A stretch of DNA of 47,314 bases from Bacteroidota bacterium (GTDB lineage Bacteria > Bacteroidota > Bacteroidia > Chitinophagales > Chitinophagaceae): contig JAFDYD010000033.1 in assembly GCA_018267615.1 (NCBI GenBank), positions 77,217 to 124,530 on the forward strand, read 5' to 3'. A program made the position numbers and the translations under genes. The notes below the pieces were generated by a model that was given only the letters and a program-made list of their open reading frames with translations, searched no databases and was not told the origin of the DNA. Positions within the stretch are counted from its first letter, which is position 1; each line of letters opens with the position of its first letter. Positions 9,251 through 16,972 of this stretch are shown here, piece by piece.

Positions 9251-10003
9251 ATGTCAATAGCCGGACAAAATTTAAAATACCTGCGCAAACTTCGCGGTTG
9301 GACGCAGGAAGAATTTTCTGTTAAATTAAAAATCAAACGTTCCCTGCTGGGTGCATATGAAGAAGAGAGAGCGGAACCACGCATTGAAGTGTTGGAAATT
9401 GCAGGCGATATTTTTAAGCTGACGCTTGATGAACTGTTGCGCAAAAATCTAAATGAAACAAAAGGTAGTAATTATATGGCGCGACGCAGGGCTCAAAAAC
9501 TCGCCGCTGCATCGAACGATATCCAGTTGGTTCCTGTGAAGGCGGCGGCTGGTTATCTCGCGGGCTATGCAGATCCCGAATTTTTGGATGAATTGAATAC
9601 GTTTACACTTCCTATGCTCGCTCCAGGAAATTATCGTGCTTTTGAAATTGTAGGTGACTCGATGCTTCCTACAACAAGTGGTTCAGTGATCGTTGGAGAA
9701 AAAGTAGATAACCTGGAGGATGTAAAGAGTAATCAAACTTATATTGTTATCTCTCGCAGCGAAGGCATCGTGTACAAACGCGTGATGAAAAATAATAAAC
9801 TGAAGAACAAACTCACACTGATTAGCGATAATACTTCTTATCAACCTTACAACGTAAATACCGAAGACATCATCGAGTTGTGGAAAGCGCAGATGGTAAT
9901 GAGCAAAGCCAATGTGCAACAACGCTGGGATGTGAATCAACTGGCAAACCTGGTGAGTAATCTGCAAGAGCAGGTGACTGTGTTGAAGAAGAAAATGAAT
10001 TGA
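9251..10003 (+). CDS. XRE-family regulator with S24 (LexA-like) peptidase domain
   Basis: The 250-residue protein has an N-terminal helix-turn-helix (about residues 7-62, with GWTQEEFSVKLKIKRSLLGAYE) and a C-terminal LexA/CI-type domain. The serine of GDSMLP (S137) and the lysine of YKRVM (K176) match the self-cleavage Ser-Lys dyad, and Ala-Gly pairs near residues 100-105 could be the cleavage site. It may therefore be a stress-inactivated repressor. It is monocistronic and convergent with the HDAC/DNA-repair island; whether it controls that island is unknown. The ATG at 9251 begins MSIAGQNLKYLRK, the usual start of XRE proteins. A short basic tail (VLKKKMN) ends at a stop that abuts the next palindrome. 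Confidence 0.9.
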   Translation: MSIAGQNLKYLRKLRGWTQEEFSVKLKIKRSLLGAYEEERAEPRIEVLEIAGDIFKLTLDELLRKNLNETKGSNYMARRRAQKLAAASNDIQLVPVKAAAGYLAGYADPEFLDELNTFTLPMLAPGNYRAFEIVGDSMLPTTSGSVIVGEKVDNLEDVKSNQTYIVISRSEGIVYKRVMKNNKLKNKLTLISDNTSYQPYNVNTEDIIELWKAQMVMSKANVQQRWDVNQLANLVSNLQEQVTVLKKKMN

Positions 10004-10201
10004 ACTTCTGATTGAAGGGTAGTTGCGCTGGGATTGTAGTTCGTATGATTTAAATGATTTGCTATGTGAGATTTGAAAAATATCTTTATCAGTTGACTTT
10101 TCAACATACTTCCACAATTATTACCAAATTATCACACATAGTATATCATTTAAATCATACGAACTATAATCTCAATTCAACTACGCTTTAATCAGAAGTT
10201 C
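10002..10201. repeat. Long inverted repeat, about 68-bp arms, overlapping both flanking stops
   Basis: Arms 10002-10069 and 10132-10201 are inverse copies with scattered mismatches; the stretch atagttcgtatgatttaaat is nearly identical on both sides. Both ends carry gaacttctga. The left end overlaps the XRE stop codon (10001-10003) and the right end supplies the Asn-Phe-stop of the HDAC gene (10192-10201). The loop is about 62 nt. It lies between convergent genes. Confidence 0.9.
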
Positions 10202-11106
10202 TCCTGTGCAGCCCTGAACGTATTACAATGCGCTTCCACAATAATCTTGATATCCTCCGAATATCCTCCTCCCATCGCAACAACACAAGGAATTTTATTT
10301 TTTTTAAGTGTGGAGAAAACAAATTCATCTCTTTGCTTGCAACCCGCGATAGAAATTTTTAGCTTTCCATATTTATCGGTAGATAGAATATCAACACCAG
10401 AAAGAAAAAATGCAAATGATGGTTTTATTTTTTCAAGTAGCTCCGGAAGATTTTCTTTCAGTAAAGCCAAATAAGTAGCGTCATCGGTTCCATCAGGCAA
10501 GCCAATATCAAGATCAGATTTTTCCTTGCGAAAGGGATAATTGTGACTTCCATGCATACTGAACGTGAAAACGCGCGGATCATTCTCAAAAATCTTTGCC
10601 GTTCCATTGCCCTGGTGAACATCCAGGTCAATAATAATAATTTGATCCGCTTTTTTCTGAGCAAGTAAATAATTTGCCGCAACGGCGAAATCATTCAACA
10701 AACAAAATCCTTCGCCTCGATCGGCAAAAGCATGATGTGTTCCACCAGCGACATTTAAAGACACTCCATGATGGAATGCATGCTCGCAACAATCGATTGT
10801 TCCTTGTGTGATCATCAATTCGCGCATGGTGAGCTGCGGCGATTGTGGAAATCCAATCTCACGTTGCTCCTTAGCCGAAAGTTGTTGATTGACCAATTTA
10901 TCAAGATACGCACGCGTGTGCGTGAGCAATACAACTTCATCCCGACAAAGGGAAGGCGCAAATATATTCGAAGCATCTATCGTCCCTTCGTACATCAACT
11001 GTTGAGGAATCAATTCATACTTTAACATGGGAAAGCGATGTCCTTGCGGAAGCGGATGCGCATATATCGGGTCAAATGCAATTTGCAATTTAGGAAGTAC
11101 ACTCAT
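10192..11106 (-). CDS. Histone deacetylase family protein (HDAC-like amidohydrolase)
   Basis: The 304-residue product is a zinc-dependent deacetylase of the arginase/HDAC fold; bacterial relatives remove acetyl groups from proteins, polyamines or small molecules. Key residues are present: H124-H125 of GGTHHAF, zinc ligands D162 and H164 in DLDVHQGNG, D239 in SGVDIL and the catalytic tyrosine Y282 in MGGGYS. Its ATG overlaps the TGA of the upstream PdeM phosphoesterase in an ATGA arrangement, so translation is probably coupled. That places a deacetylase at the end of a DNA-repair island. The true substrate cannot be told. The last residues (ENF-stop) come from the end of a palindrome. Confidence 0.93.
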   Translation of the reverse strand: MSVLPKLQIAFDPIYAHPLPQGHRFPMLKYELIPQQLMYEGTIDASNIFAPSLCRDEVVLLTHTRAYLDKLVNQQLSAKEQREIGFPQSPQLTMRELMITQGTIDCCEHAFHHGVSLNVAGGTHHAFADRGEGFCLLNDFAVAANYLLAQKKADQIIIIDLDVHQGNGTAKIFENDPRVFTFSMHGSHNYPFRKEKSDLDIGLPDGTDDATYLALLKENLPELLEKIKPSFAFFLSGVDILSTDKYGKLKISIAGCKQRDEFVFSTLKKNKIPCVVAMGGGYSEDIKIIVEAHCNTFRAAQENF

Positions 11107-11780
11107 TGCAGTTGAACAAGCTTGTCTTTTACGATCGCGAAAACATTTTCATTCTTAGCAGGCGCAATCAACGCCACTCCTGTAAAACGGCTAAAGGCAG
11201 GAAGTACCGCAAAATTTTTTCCAAAATAAAAACAAGGGAAACAGAGCGACTGCTTACCAGCGCCATTGATCCGGATACCAGGATGTATATGACCCGAAAA
11301 GAAATAAGGAGCTACGGATTTATTTTTACCTTCCGGTTCTCCGCTATGCTGTGTGATATCATGAATGAAATGGAACTTACTCACCAGCAGGTTTTCCTGG
11401 TTAACGAGTATTCCGGCATTAATATACCAGTCATCATTAAGGATGTCATGATTTCCTTTGATAAGATGTATCACAAGCCCCGGGAAATTTTCTCTCCACT
11501 TTTTAAATAATTCCAATTCCTTGTTAGCGTGACTATGAAACAAATCACCAACAATGATCAACTGCCTTGGCTGAAAAAATTGAATTTGCGCAACCAGTCT
11601 TTGCAAATCTTCCTTATATACAGTTTGAGGAATAGCAATTCCTGATTTACGAAAGTGTCCCGTCTTACCAAAATGAAGATCGGATACAATCAATGCTTTT
11701 TCTTCTTCCCAAAAAACAGATCTTTCAGAAGATAACCACAATTGTTGTTCCCTGATACGGTATGGAATGGGTAATTGCAT
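11103..11780 (-). CDS. pdeM: Ligase-associated DNA damage response endonuclease PdeM (metallophosphoesterase)
   Basis: A calcineurin-like phosphoesterase of 225 residues, with motifs SDLHFGKTGHF, VGDLFHSH, KGNHDI and SGHIHPG, which give the usual two-metal site. It matches the PdeM family that accompanies the ATP-dependent ligase, exonuclease and DEXH helicase in the ligase-associated repair set. The start is taken at 11780 (MQLPIPYRIREQQLW). An earlier in-frame start at 11849 would read through a REP-like repeat and add residues such as RPSTSLRISGPQ, which is repeat translation rather than real protein. It overlaps the downstream HDAC gene by ATGA. Confidence 0.9.
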   Translation of the reverse strand: MQLPIPYRIREQQLWLSSERSVFWEEEKALIVSDLHFGKTGHFRKSGIAIPQTVYKEDLQRLVAQIQFFQPRQLIIVGDLFHSHANKELELFKKWRENFPGLVIHLIKGNHDILNDDWYINAGILVNQENLLVSKFHFIHDITQHSGEPEGKNKSVAPYFFSGHIHPGIRINGAGKQSLCFPCFYFGKNFAVLPAFSRFTGVALIAPAKNENVFAIVKDKLVQLQ

Positions 11781-11804
11781 TGGAAACAAAGATAAGCAGT
11801 CCTG

Positions 11805-11885
11805 AGGTCCGGAGATCCTGAGTGAAGTCGAAGGGCGATAATAATCCATCTTGCCCCAAGCGAAGCCGAGGGACGACCAACCACA
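11805..11885. repeat. REP-like repeat, 'cctgag-gaa-tcgaagg' family (copy 1)
   Basis: The sequence around 11815-11841 (gagatcctgagtgaagtcga and following) matches the reverse complement of 21108-21133 with a few changes. A second block near 11862-11880 (gcgaagccgagggacga) resembles 21055-21090. Both lie between genes, and reading them as protein creates false N-terminal extensions of the neighbouring genes. Confidence 0.7.
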
Positions 11886-11906
11886 AGCAAACTCGTGGCG
11901 ATTTAA

Positions 11907-12404
11907 TCATCGCTCATGTTCCTGCTCCCGTTCCTCTTCCGCAGGTAAATTATTTTTCAGCGCAATCATTTTCTGCAAACTGTCTGCCCACGCAATCACA
12001 GCATTCTTTTGTGTCTCATTCAATTTTGCGTCCTTATGTATCCATAGATAACTATCCAAAGGCATTTCATCTTTCTTGACTTGCCAGATCACCTCATTCA
12101 ATTTATGCCTTTGTTTCTTCGGCTCGTAAGATGCAAACTCAGAAAAATTTATTTCTTCCTTGCCAACTTTCACATGATCCGCCATCCACCATGCAACCGG
12201 TTGAATATTATTGTACCAGGGATATATCGTGTTGTTGCTATGACAATCATAGCATGCACGTTTCAAAATATGCAGCACATCATCAGGAACATTATAGTGT
12301 GACACAATATCATTTTGTGAAACCTGCGCCGAAATATTTTTTACGGGACGAAAAAATTGGATGGCAATAAAAATGAAAATAATAACAATAAATATTTTCC
12401 GCAT
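11907..12404 (-). CDS. Haem-binding domain protein, single c-type haem, membrane-anchored
   Basis: A 165-residue protein with an N-terminal hydrophobic segment (IFIVIIFIFIAIQFF) and one CXXCH motif, CYDCHSNNTIYPWY, near residues 51-64, followed by WWMADHVKVGKEEINFSEF. This pattern fits the small Bacteroidota haem-binding domain family found near cytochrome c peroxidases. It probably faces the periplasm. The start could be either of two adjacent ATG codons (12404 or 12407); a TTG/ATG further upstream would add residues before the signal anchor. It sits inside the DNA-repair island between the helicase and PdeM genes, with no obvious functional link. The C-terminus is very charged (EEEREQEHER). 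Confidence 0.85.
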   Translation of the reverse strand: MRKIFIVIIFIFIAIQFFRPVKNISAQVSQNDIVSHYNVPDDVLHILKRACYDCHSNNTIYPWYNNIQPVAWWMADHVKVGKEEINFSEFASYEPKKQRHKLNEVIWQVKKDEMPLDSYLWIHKDAKLNETQKNAVIAWADSLQKMIALKNNLPAEEEREQEHER

Positions 12405-12473
12405 CATGTTGAATCGTTTGTCCGAAATTAAACAACTCGAGCAAATCAAAAAAGAATTAATGATTTTTCCTCG

Positions 12474-12642
12474 CTCGTCATTTCGAATCCGCCAGTAGCG
12501 ATTAACATTATTTTTATGTGATGGCGGATGAGAAATCCCCTGCTAACTTATCAGAAAAATTCAATATAAATAGTACGGGATTTCTCATCCGCCAATTCTT
12601 TCTTTTATTCCGAAACGCCGCTGGCGGATTCGAAATGACGAG
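12474..12642. repeat. Nested inverted repeats of the 'tcatttcgaatccgcca' REP family (copy 1)
   Basis: The outer arms 12474-12495 and 12621-12642 are perfect 22-bp inverse copies. Inside lie a second perfect 18-bp pair, 12522-12539 and 12577-12594 (tggcggatgagaaatccc and its complement). The same family, more diverged, occurs at 23776-23931. Elements reading tcatttcga and gagaaatcc are common interspersed repeats in Bacteroidota. Confidence 0.9.
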
Positions 12643-12661
12643 CTCTTCAAACGTGCAGCAT

Positions 12662-15331
12662 TCATCCCTTGTCCAACTGCAATTGCATTTTTTGAATCCG
12701 TTCTTCGAGGCTTTCTGATGAAAGGTCGCCGCGCATACTGTCCACTTTGATAGGGAAACAAAAAGGAGTTAGTTTTTCCGGGAAAGTAATGATGATATCA
12801 TTTTTACCAATTCGTTCCAGCATATCTCTCAACCTCGCTTCTTCCATTTGCTGTTCCATTACTTCGTTATAGGCCTGGCGCAATAACAAATTATGCGGCT
12901 CATATTCGGCAAAAACATTAAACAACAAAGAAGCAGAAGATTGCAGATGCCTCTGCTTTTTATATTCTCCCGGGTATCCCTGGAAAATGAGTCCGCCAAT
13001 AACGGCGATGTCACGAAATTTTCTCCTGGCCATTTCCGCGCTGTTCACACTCCGTTGTATGTCGATATTAAGATCATCCAATGAGAACAGTTTCTTTACA
13101 TTTGAATCATCCACAGGAATTGGTTGATCACTCAGCAATTCAAATCCATAATCATTCATCGCAAAGGAAAAAGTGATTGGCGTAATGCGACTGATCCGGT
13201 AAGCGAGTAATGCGGCCATTGCTTCGTGCACCAATCTTCCTTCAAAGGGATATACAAAAAGATGAAACCCATCTTTCGTTTCAATTTGCTCAATCAGCAA
13301 TTCGTTCTCGTTTGGAATATGCGACAAATATTGCTGCAAAAGAAAAAGCGGTTCCAGCACACGAAGCTCGATATCTTCATTGGAAGAAATGCGTCCCTTT
13401 GTAGCGAGCGGATTCAACGCTTCGTTGAATTTTCTTCTCAGCATCAAGCCAAGATTTGCAGACAGCGGCATTCTTCCTCCATTCCAACTCGGAACGATTG
13501 ATTTTTTCGAGTTGGATTTTTTTACGAGTACTGTCATATCCTTGATCAAAACAAATTCAAGATTTCGGCCGGACAGGGTAAATACATCGCCCGGTTGCAA
13601 TCTCGAAATAAAATATTCTTCGATCACACCAATATAACCGCCACTCATGAATTTCACTTTAAGCATTGCATCACTTACAATCGTTCCGATATGCAAACGA
13701 TGTCGCATCGCGACACGCCGACTATTGATCTTATATAATCCGTTAATGATCTCGACTTTTTTAAATTCGTCATATTGCTGCAAGGCTGATCCGCCTTCCG
13801 AAATAAAATGAAGTATCTCTCTCCACTCATCTTCTTCGATATGCCTGAAGCAGTGAGTCGATTTTATTTCTTCAAAAATTTTATCGGGATAAAAACCTTC
13901 CCCTATCGCCAGCGTACAGAGATATTGTATCAGCACATCAAAACACATAACCATCGGCTCGCGGCTTTCTATGAAATTTATTTTCATCGCCGTTTTTAAA
14001 GCGGCTGCTTCCACGAGTTCCAATGAATGTGTCGGAAGAAAATAAATCTTGCTGACTTGCCCAGGCTGATGACCACTTCTGCCCGCTCGTTGCAAAAACC
14101 TGGCAACACCTTTTGGCGAACCGACTTGTATAACGGTCTCGACTGGCCGAAAATCCACGCCGAGGTCAAGGCTCGCTGTACAAACGACTGCTTTTAATTT
14201 CCCGCTATGTAAAGCCTCTTCCACCCATATGCGCAGTTGCATGTCAATAGAGCCATGATGTAAAGCAATCGCGCCGGCCAGATCAGGTGCCACATCCAGC
14301 AATGCCTGGTACCATCGCTCACTCATGCCACGCGTATTGATAAAAATCAATGTCGTTTTACTATTACGAATGATAGGAATTACTTTATCAATGAGTTTAA
14401 GTCCAAGATGTCCCGACCATGGATATTTTTCAATTTCATCGGGGATGATGGATTCGATGTCGATGGGCTTTTTGATGTTCGCGCGGACAGCCTCCCCCCG
14501 GCCCCCTCCAGTGGAGGGGGAGCTAACGGCTAGTTGCAGAATATTTTTTTTTGAAACGTCGTGTATATCTTTTTGTGAAATATTGGCGTCATAAAGTAAC
14601 TCGCTATTAACTCCACCTCCACCGGAGGGGGCCGCAGGGAGGCTTGACAACAACACCTCCTTCGCCTCTTCCAAATTTCCAATCGTCGCCGATATGCCCC
14701 ACACAACAGGTGGTGCATTATCCGATAATAATTGCGCATCATCCGCGAACGAAGAACCGGCATTTATATTTACAATTCTTGCAATTGCCAATTCTACTTG
14801 CACACCACGCTTGCTTCCCAACAATTCATGCCATTCATCTACTGCAATTATTTTTAACTGCTGAAGAATTTCGGGATATGATTTTTGAGCCAATAACAAA
14901 TGCAAACTTTCAGGAGTGATGATCAGCACTTCAGGCATTTGCCTTTTTTGTTTTTGCCGCTCATTGATTTCTGTGTCACCGTTTCGAATACCGATCTTCC
15001 AACTCATATCCAGCTCTGCAATCACTTCTTCCATCGCCCGGCCAATATCCTTTGCCAACGCGCGCAATGGCGTGATCCATAATAATTGTAAATTATTTTT
15101 TGTTTTGCGTTTGTAGTTGTCTGGATGATGATTAATGAAGTCAATCAATGCACCCAAAAAAACAGAAAAAGTTTTTCCACAACCTGTAGGCGCATTAACC
15201 AATCCGGATTTACCATCGATGATATGCTGCCATGTTTCTTCCTGGAAAGCAAATGGAGTTAACCCTTTTTCGGTTAACCATTGCCGTATTATTTTATAAC
15301 CTATAGTGGATTGGAGTTGCAAGTTTCTCAT
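12662..15331 (-). CDS. Ligase-associated DNA damage response DEXH-box helicase (Lhr-like)
   Basis: An 889-residue superfamily 2 helicase. Motifs: Walker A NAPTGCGKT (K53), Walker B DEWHEL (residues 165-170), SAT (214-216), TRGMSERW, and the C-terminal motif QRAGRSGHQPG. It belongs to the Lhr-like group linked to the ATP-dependent ligase and MBL exonuclease, thought to act in repair of damaged DNA. Residues about 229-281 (between LEEAKEVLL and VRANIKKPIDIE) are low-complexity and are encoded by a G-rich palindromic element (14492-14642); close homologues are expected to lack it. The frame stays open, so the gene is probably functional. The ATG at 15331 gives MRNLQLQST. Confidence 0.93.
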   Translation of the reverse strand: MRNLQLQSTIGYKIIRQWLTEKGLTPFAFQEETWQHIIDGKSGLVNAPTGCGKTFSVFLGALIDFINHHPDNYKRKTKNNLQLLWITPLRALAKDIGRAMEEVIAELDMSWKIGIRNGDTEINERQKQKRQMPEVLIITPESLHLLLAQKSYPEILQQLKIIAVDEWHELLGSKRGVQVELAIARIVNINAGSSFADDAQLLSDNAPPVVWGISATIGNLEEAKEVLLSSLPAAPSGGGGVNSELLYDANISQKDIHDVSKKNILQLAVSSPSTGGGRGEAVRANIKKPIDIESIIPDEIEKYPWSGHLGLKLIDKVIPIIRNSKTTLIFINTRGMSERWYQALLDVAPDLAGAIALHHGSIDMQLRIWVEEALHSGKLKAVVCTASLDLGVDFRPVETVIQVGSPKGVARFLQRAGRSGHQPGQVSKIYFLPTHSLELVEAAALKTAMKINFIESREPMVMCFDVLIQYLCTLAIGEGFYPDKIFEEIKSTHCFRHIEEDEWREILHFISEGGSALQQYDEFKKVEIINGLYKINSRRVAMRHRLHIGTIVSDAMLKVKFMSGGYIGVIEEYFISRLQPGDVFTLSGRNLEFVLIKDMTVLVKKSNSKKSIVPSWNGGRMPLSANLGLMLRRKFNEALNPLATKGRISSNEDIELRVLEPLFLLQQYLSHIPNENELLIEQIETKDGFHLFVYPFEGRLVHEAMAALLAYRISRITPITFSFAMNDYGFELLSDQPIPVDDSNVKKLFSLDDLNIDIQRSVNSAEMARRKFRDIAVIGGLIFQGYPGEYKKQRHLQSSASLLFNVFAEYEPHNLLLRQAYNEVMEQQMEEARLRDMLERIGKNDIIITFPEKLTPFCFPIKVDSMRGDLSSESLEERIQKMQLQLDKG
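14492..14642. mobile_element. Palindromic G-rich element inserted in frame in the helicase gene
   Basis: Two 30-bp arms, 14492-14521 and 14613-14642, are inverse copies with four mismatches. Similarity continues inward to about 14536 and 14598 (agctaacggctagtt against its inverse partner), giving about 45-bp arms and a 151-bp unit. It adds roughly 50 codons to the helicase reading frame without a stop. A partial copy begins the window (1-24). No transposase is present, so it would be non-autonomous. Confidence 0.8.
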
Positions 15332-15371
15332 TTTACGTTTTCCGCCTCATAATAACTGGTACTCGTCGTTC

Positions 15372-15422
15372 CGCTTTATGTCTTAGTGGTTCAAAGAAAT
15401 TGAACCACTAAAACACAAAGGC
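15372..15422. repeat. Inverted repeat, 'ttagtggttcaa' family (copy 2)
   Basis: Arms of about 22 bp (15372-15393 and 15400-15422) around a 6-nt loop. The core tcttagtggttcaa is shared with copies at 9094-9161 and 32885-32935. It lies between the cytochrome gene and the helicase gene, both on the minus strand. Confidence 0.85.
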
Positions 15423-15451
15423 AAAAAGGCGAATCATCAATACCAATTATT

Positions 15452-16837
15452 TTACAATGTTTTTAAATATTCAATCACCGCTTTTCTTTCTCTATTCGTC
15501 AACTTATCGCCAAACTCATGTCCATAATTACCATAACCAGGCAATTCGGTATTATAAACGGTGGTGCCGCCCGCAGTGTCATGCACTGTAAATTTCCAAC
15601 CGGCTTTTTCATAATCATATTGCAGGTTTTCAAAATCTCTTGACCAATATTTTGGTCTCGCTTTGCTATTCAAAACTCCTTCCAGCGTGGGTACGGAACC
15701 GTTATGAAGGTAAGGAGCAGTGACCCAGATGCCGTCGAGTGGAGGCGCGATATATCCATTAAATGGTTCGAGTCGCGCGGGATGATCGCCTTGCGCAAAC
15801 CAACTGTTATTAAACCATTCTATAAACTGCGGACTTTGATAATTACTTTTAAATAACAACGAATCCGTTCCGATAACAGATTCAGGAATCAGCAAATTTG
15901 GGAAATCATCCGTGCTGCTTCCATAGTTACCGTGGCATTTGGAACAATTTTTCACATACACAATTCCGCCTTCCTTCACCAATTCCTTGTTCACCGGATT
16001 CGGATATTTCGGCGGCTTTAACGAATAGATATATGCGAGCACATCATTGAAATGACTATCCACTTCTCTCGATTCAGCAGTGTCGTTCACCGTTAGTAAA
16101 TTCGACGCCATGAGGAACCTGCTGAAATCACCTCTTCCAAATCCACTATAGAACATAGCATTTTTCTTCTTCAATAACCACCAGGCAGGCACATCGGTGG
16201 GAATAACTTCATCAGGTATTTCCAGCAGCGGAGTTTCATTCCAACGAAAAGTATTTCTATCTCTATGACTTGCCAGTAACGCTGCAAGTCTGTCGGCGGT
16301 GTTCACGCCACGCACCTTGGTATATAACTGACCTCCGATTGCTTTTACAACTTTCAGGAAAGGTTCAGCAGCTTCATATTTTTTTGGATCCAGGTTTTTC
16401 AACATTCGTTCTGCAGCTGCAGCCATTTTTGGATCGAGCCTTTGCGCACTGGTAAAATCAATGGTACTATTACCAAGACCGATAATTAATTTATCATCGA
16501 ATACCTGCGCGTGACATTGAAGACAATTAGGAGCAATAACAATTTCACCATTCGGCGCTGTCACTGCGGTATATTCATAACTGATATCTTTGTTCAATCC
16601 TTCACGCTGCAAATAATTGACAGAACTTTTTCCAAAACCGAGTTTGAAATAATTATAAGGAATTCCACTTTTCAGATAATCACCAGTGGTCAGATAAGTA
16701 AAACCTGTTTTACTATTCCCACTCCTTTGTTTACTAGCAGGTATAAACACAGGTTTCTCTTCTGAGAAATAATGAATTGTTGTTGTAAAACCCAAACAGG
16801 CTGCACAGAAACCGAGAATCACAAATATTTTTTTCAT
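15452..16837 (-). CDS. Dihaem c-type cytochrome, RoxA/MauG-like
   Basis: A secreted 461-residue protein with an N-terminal signal (MKKIFVILGFCAACLGF) and two CXXCH haem c sites: CLQCH at residues 105-109 and CSKCH at 298-302. The C-terminal segment APYLHNGSVPTLEGVL is shared by dihaem cytochrome c peroxidase/MauG and RoxA-type oxygenases. The spacing and length suggest a RoxA/RoxB-like periplasmic oxidoreductase; substrate unknown. The start at 16837 is chosen because the earlier in-frame start at 16939 would translate an intergenic palindrome. It lies between the ligase and helicase genes of the repair island, an unexpected place for a periplasmic cytochrome. Confidence 0.88.
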   Translation of the reverse strand: MKKIFVILGFCAACLGFTTTIHYFSEEKPVFIPASKQRSGNSKTGFTYLTTGDYLKSGIPYNYFKLGFGKSSVNYLQREGLNKDISYEYTAVTAPNGEIVIAPNCLQCHAQVFDDKLIIGLGNSTIDFTSAQRLDPKMAAAAERMLKNLDPKKYEAAEPFLKVVKAIGGQLYTKVRGVNTADRLAALLASHRDRNTFRWNETPLLEIPDEVIPTDVPAWWLLKKKNAMFYSGFGRGDFSRFLMASNLLTVNDTAESREVDSHFNDVLAYIYSLKPPKYPNPVNKELVKEGGIVYVKNCSKCHGNYGSSTDDFPNLLIPESVIGTDSLLFKSNYQSPQFIEWFNNSWFAQGDHPARLEPFNGYIAPPLDGIWVTAPYLHNGSVPTLEGVLNSKARPKYWSRDFENLQYDYEKAGWKFTVHDTAGGTTVYNTELPGYGNYGHEFGDKLTNRERKAVIEYLKTL

Positions 16838-16883
16838 AGAGAAATTTTTCGCAGTTAAAATTAACGGAAAAAAGGTAGAGGGC

Positions 16884-16960
16884 GTAAGGTGTAGGGTATG
16901 GCATACCATATACCATATACCATATACCCTACACCTCACACCTCACACCTCACACCTCAC
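16884..16960. repeat. Inverted repeat with heptad tandem units
   Basis: Arms 16884-16900 and 16923-16939 are inverse copies of 17 bp with two mismatches. The interior contains the 7-nt unit ccatata repeated about three times, and the outer right flank contains about four copies of the 7-nt unit cacctca (16932-16955). The inner ggtatggcatacc is itself a palindrome. Confidence 0.88.
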
Positions 16961-16972
16961 CCCATCCCCATT

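Noticed and set aside
9251..10003. XRE/S24 regulator as a prophage repressor marking a phage remnant
   Set aside because: No integrase, att-like repeats or phage structural genes nearby; neighbours are ordinary chromosomal genes.
16900..16960. Short tandem units looked at first like a CRISPR array
   Set aside because: The units are 7 nt, directly adjacent and without unique spacers; no cas genes are near.
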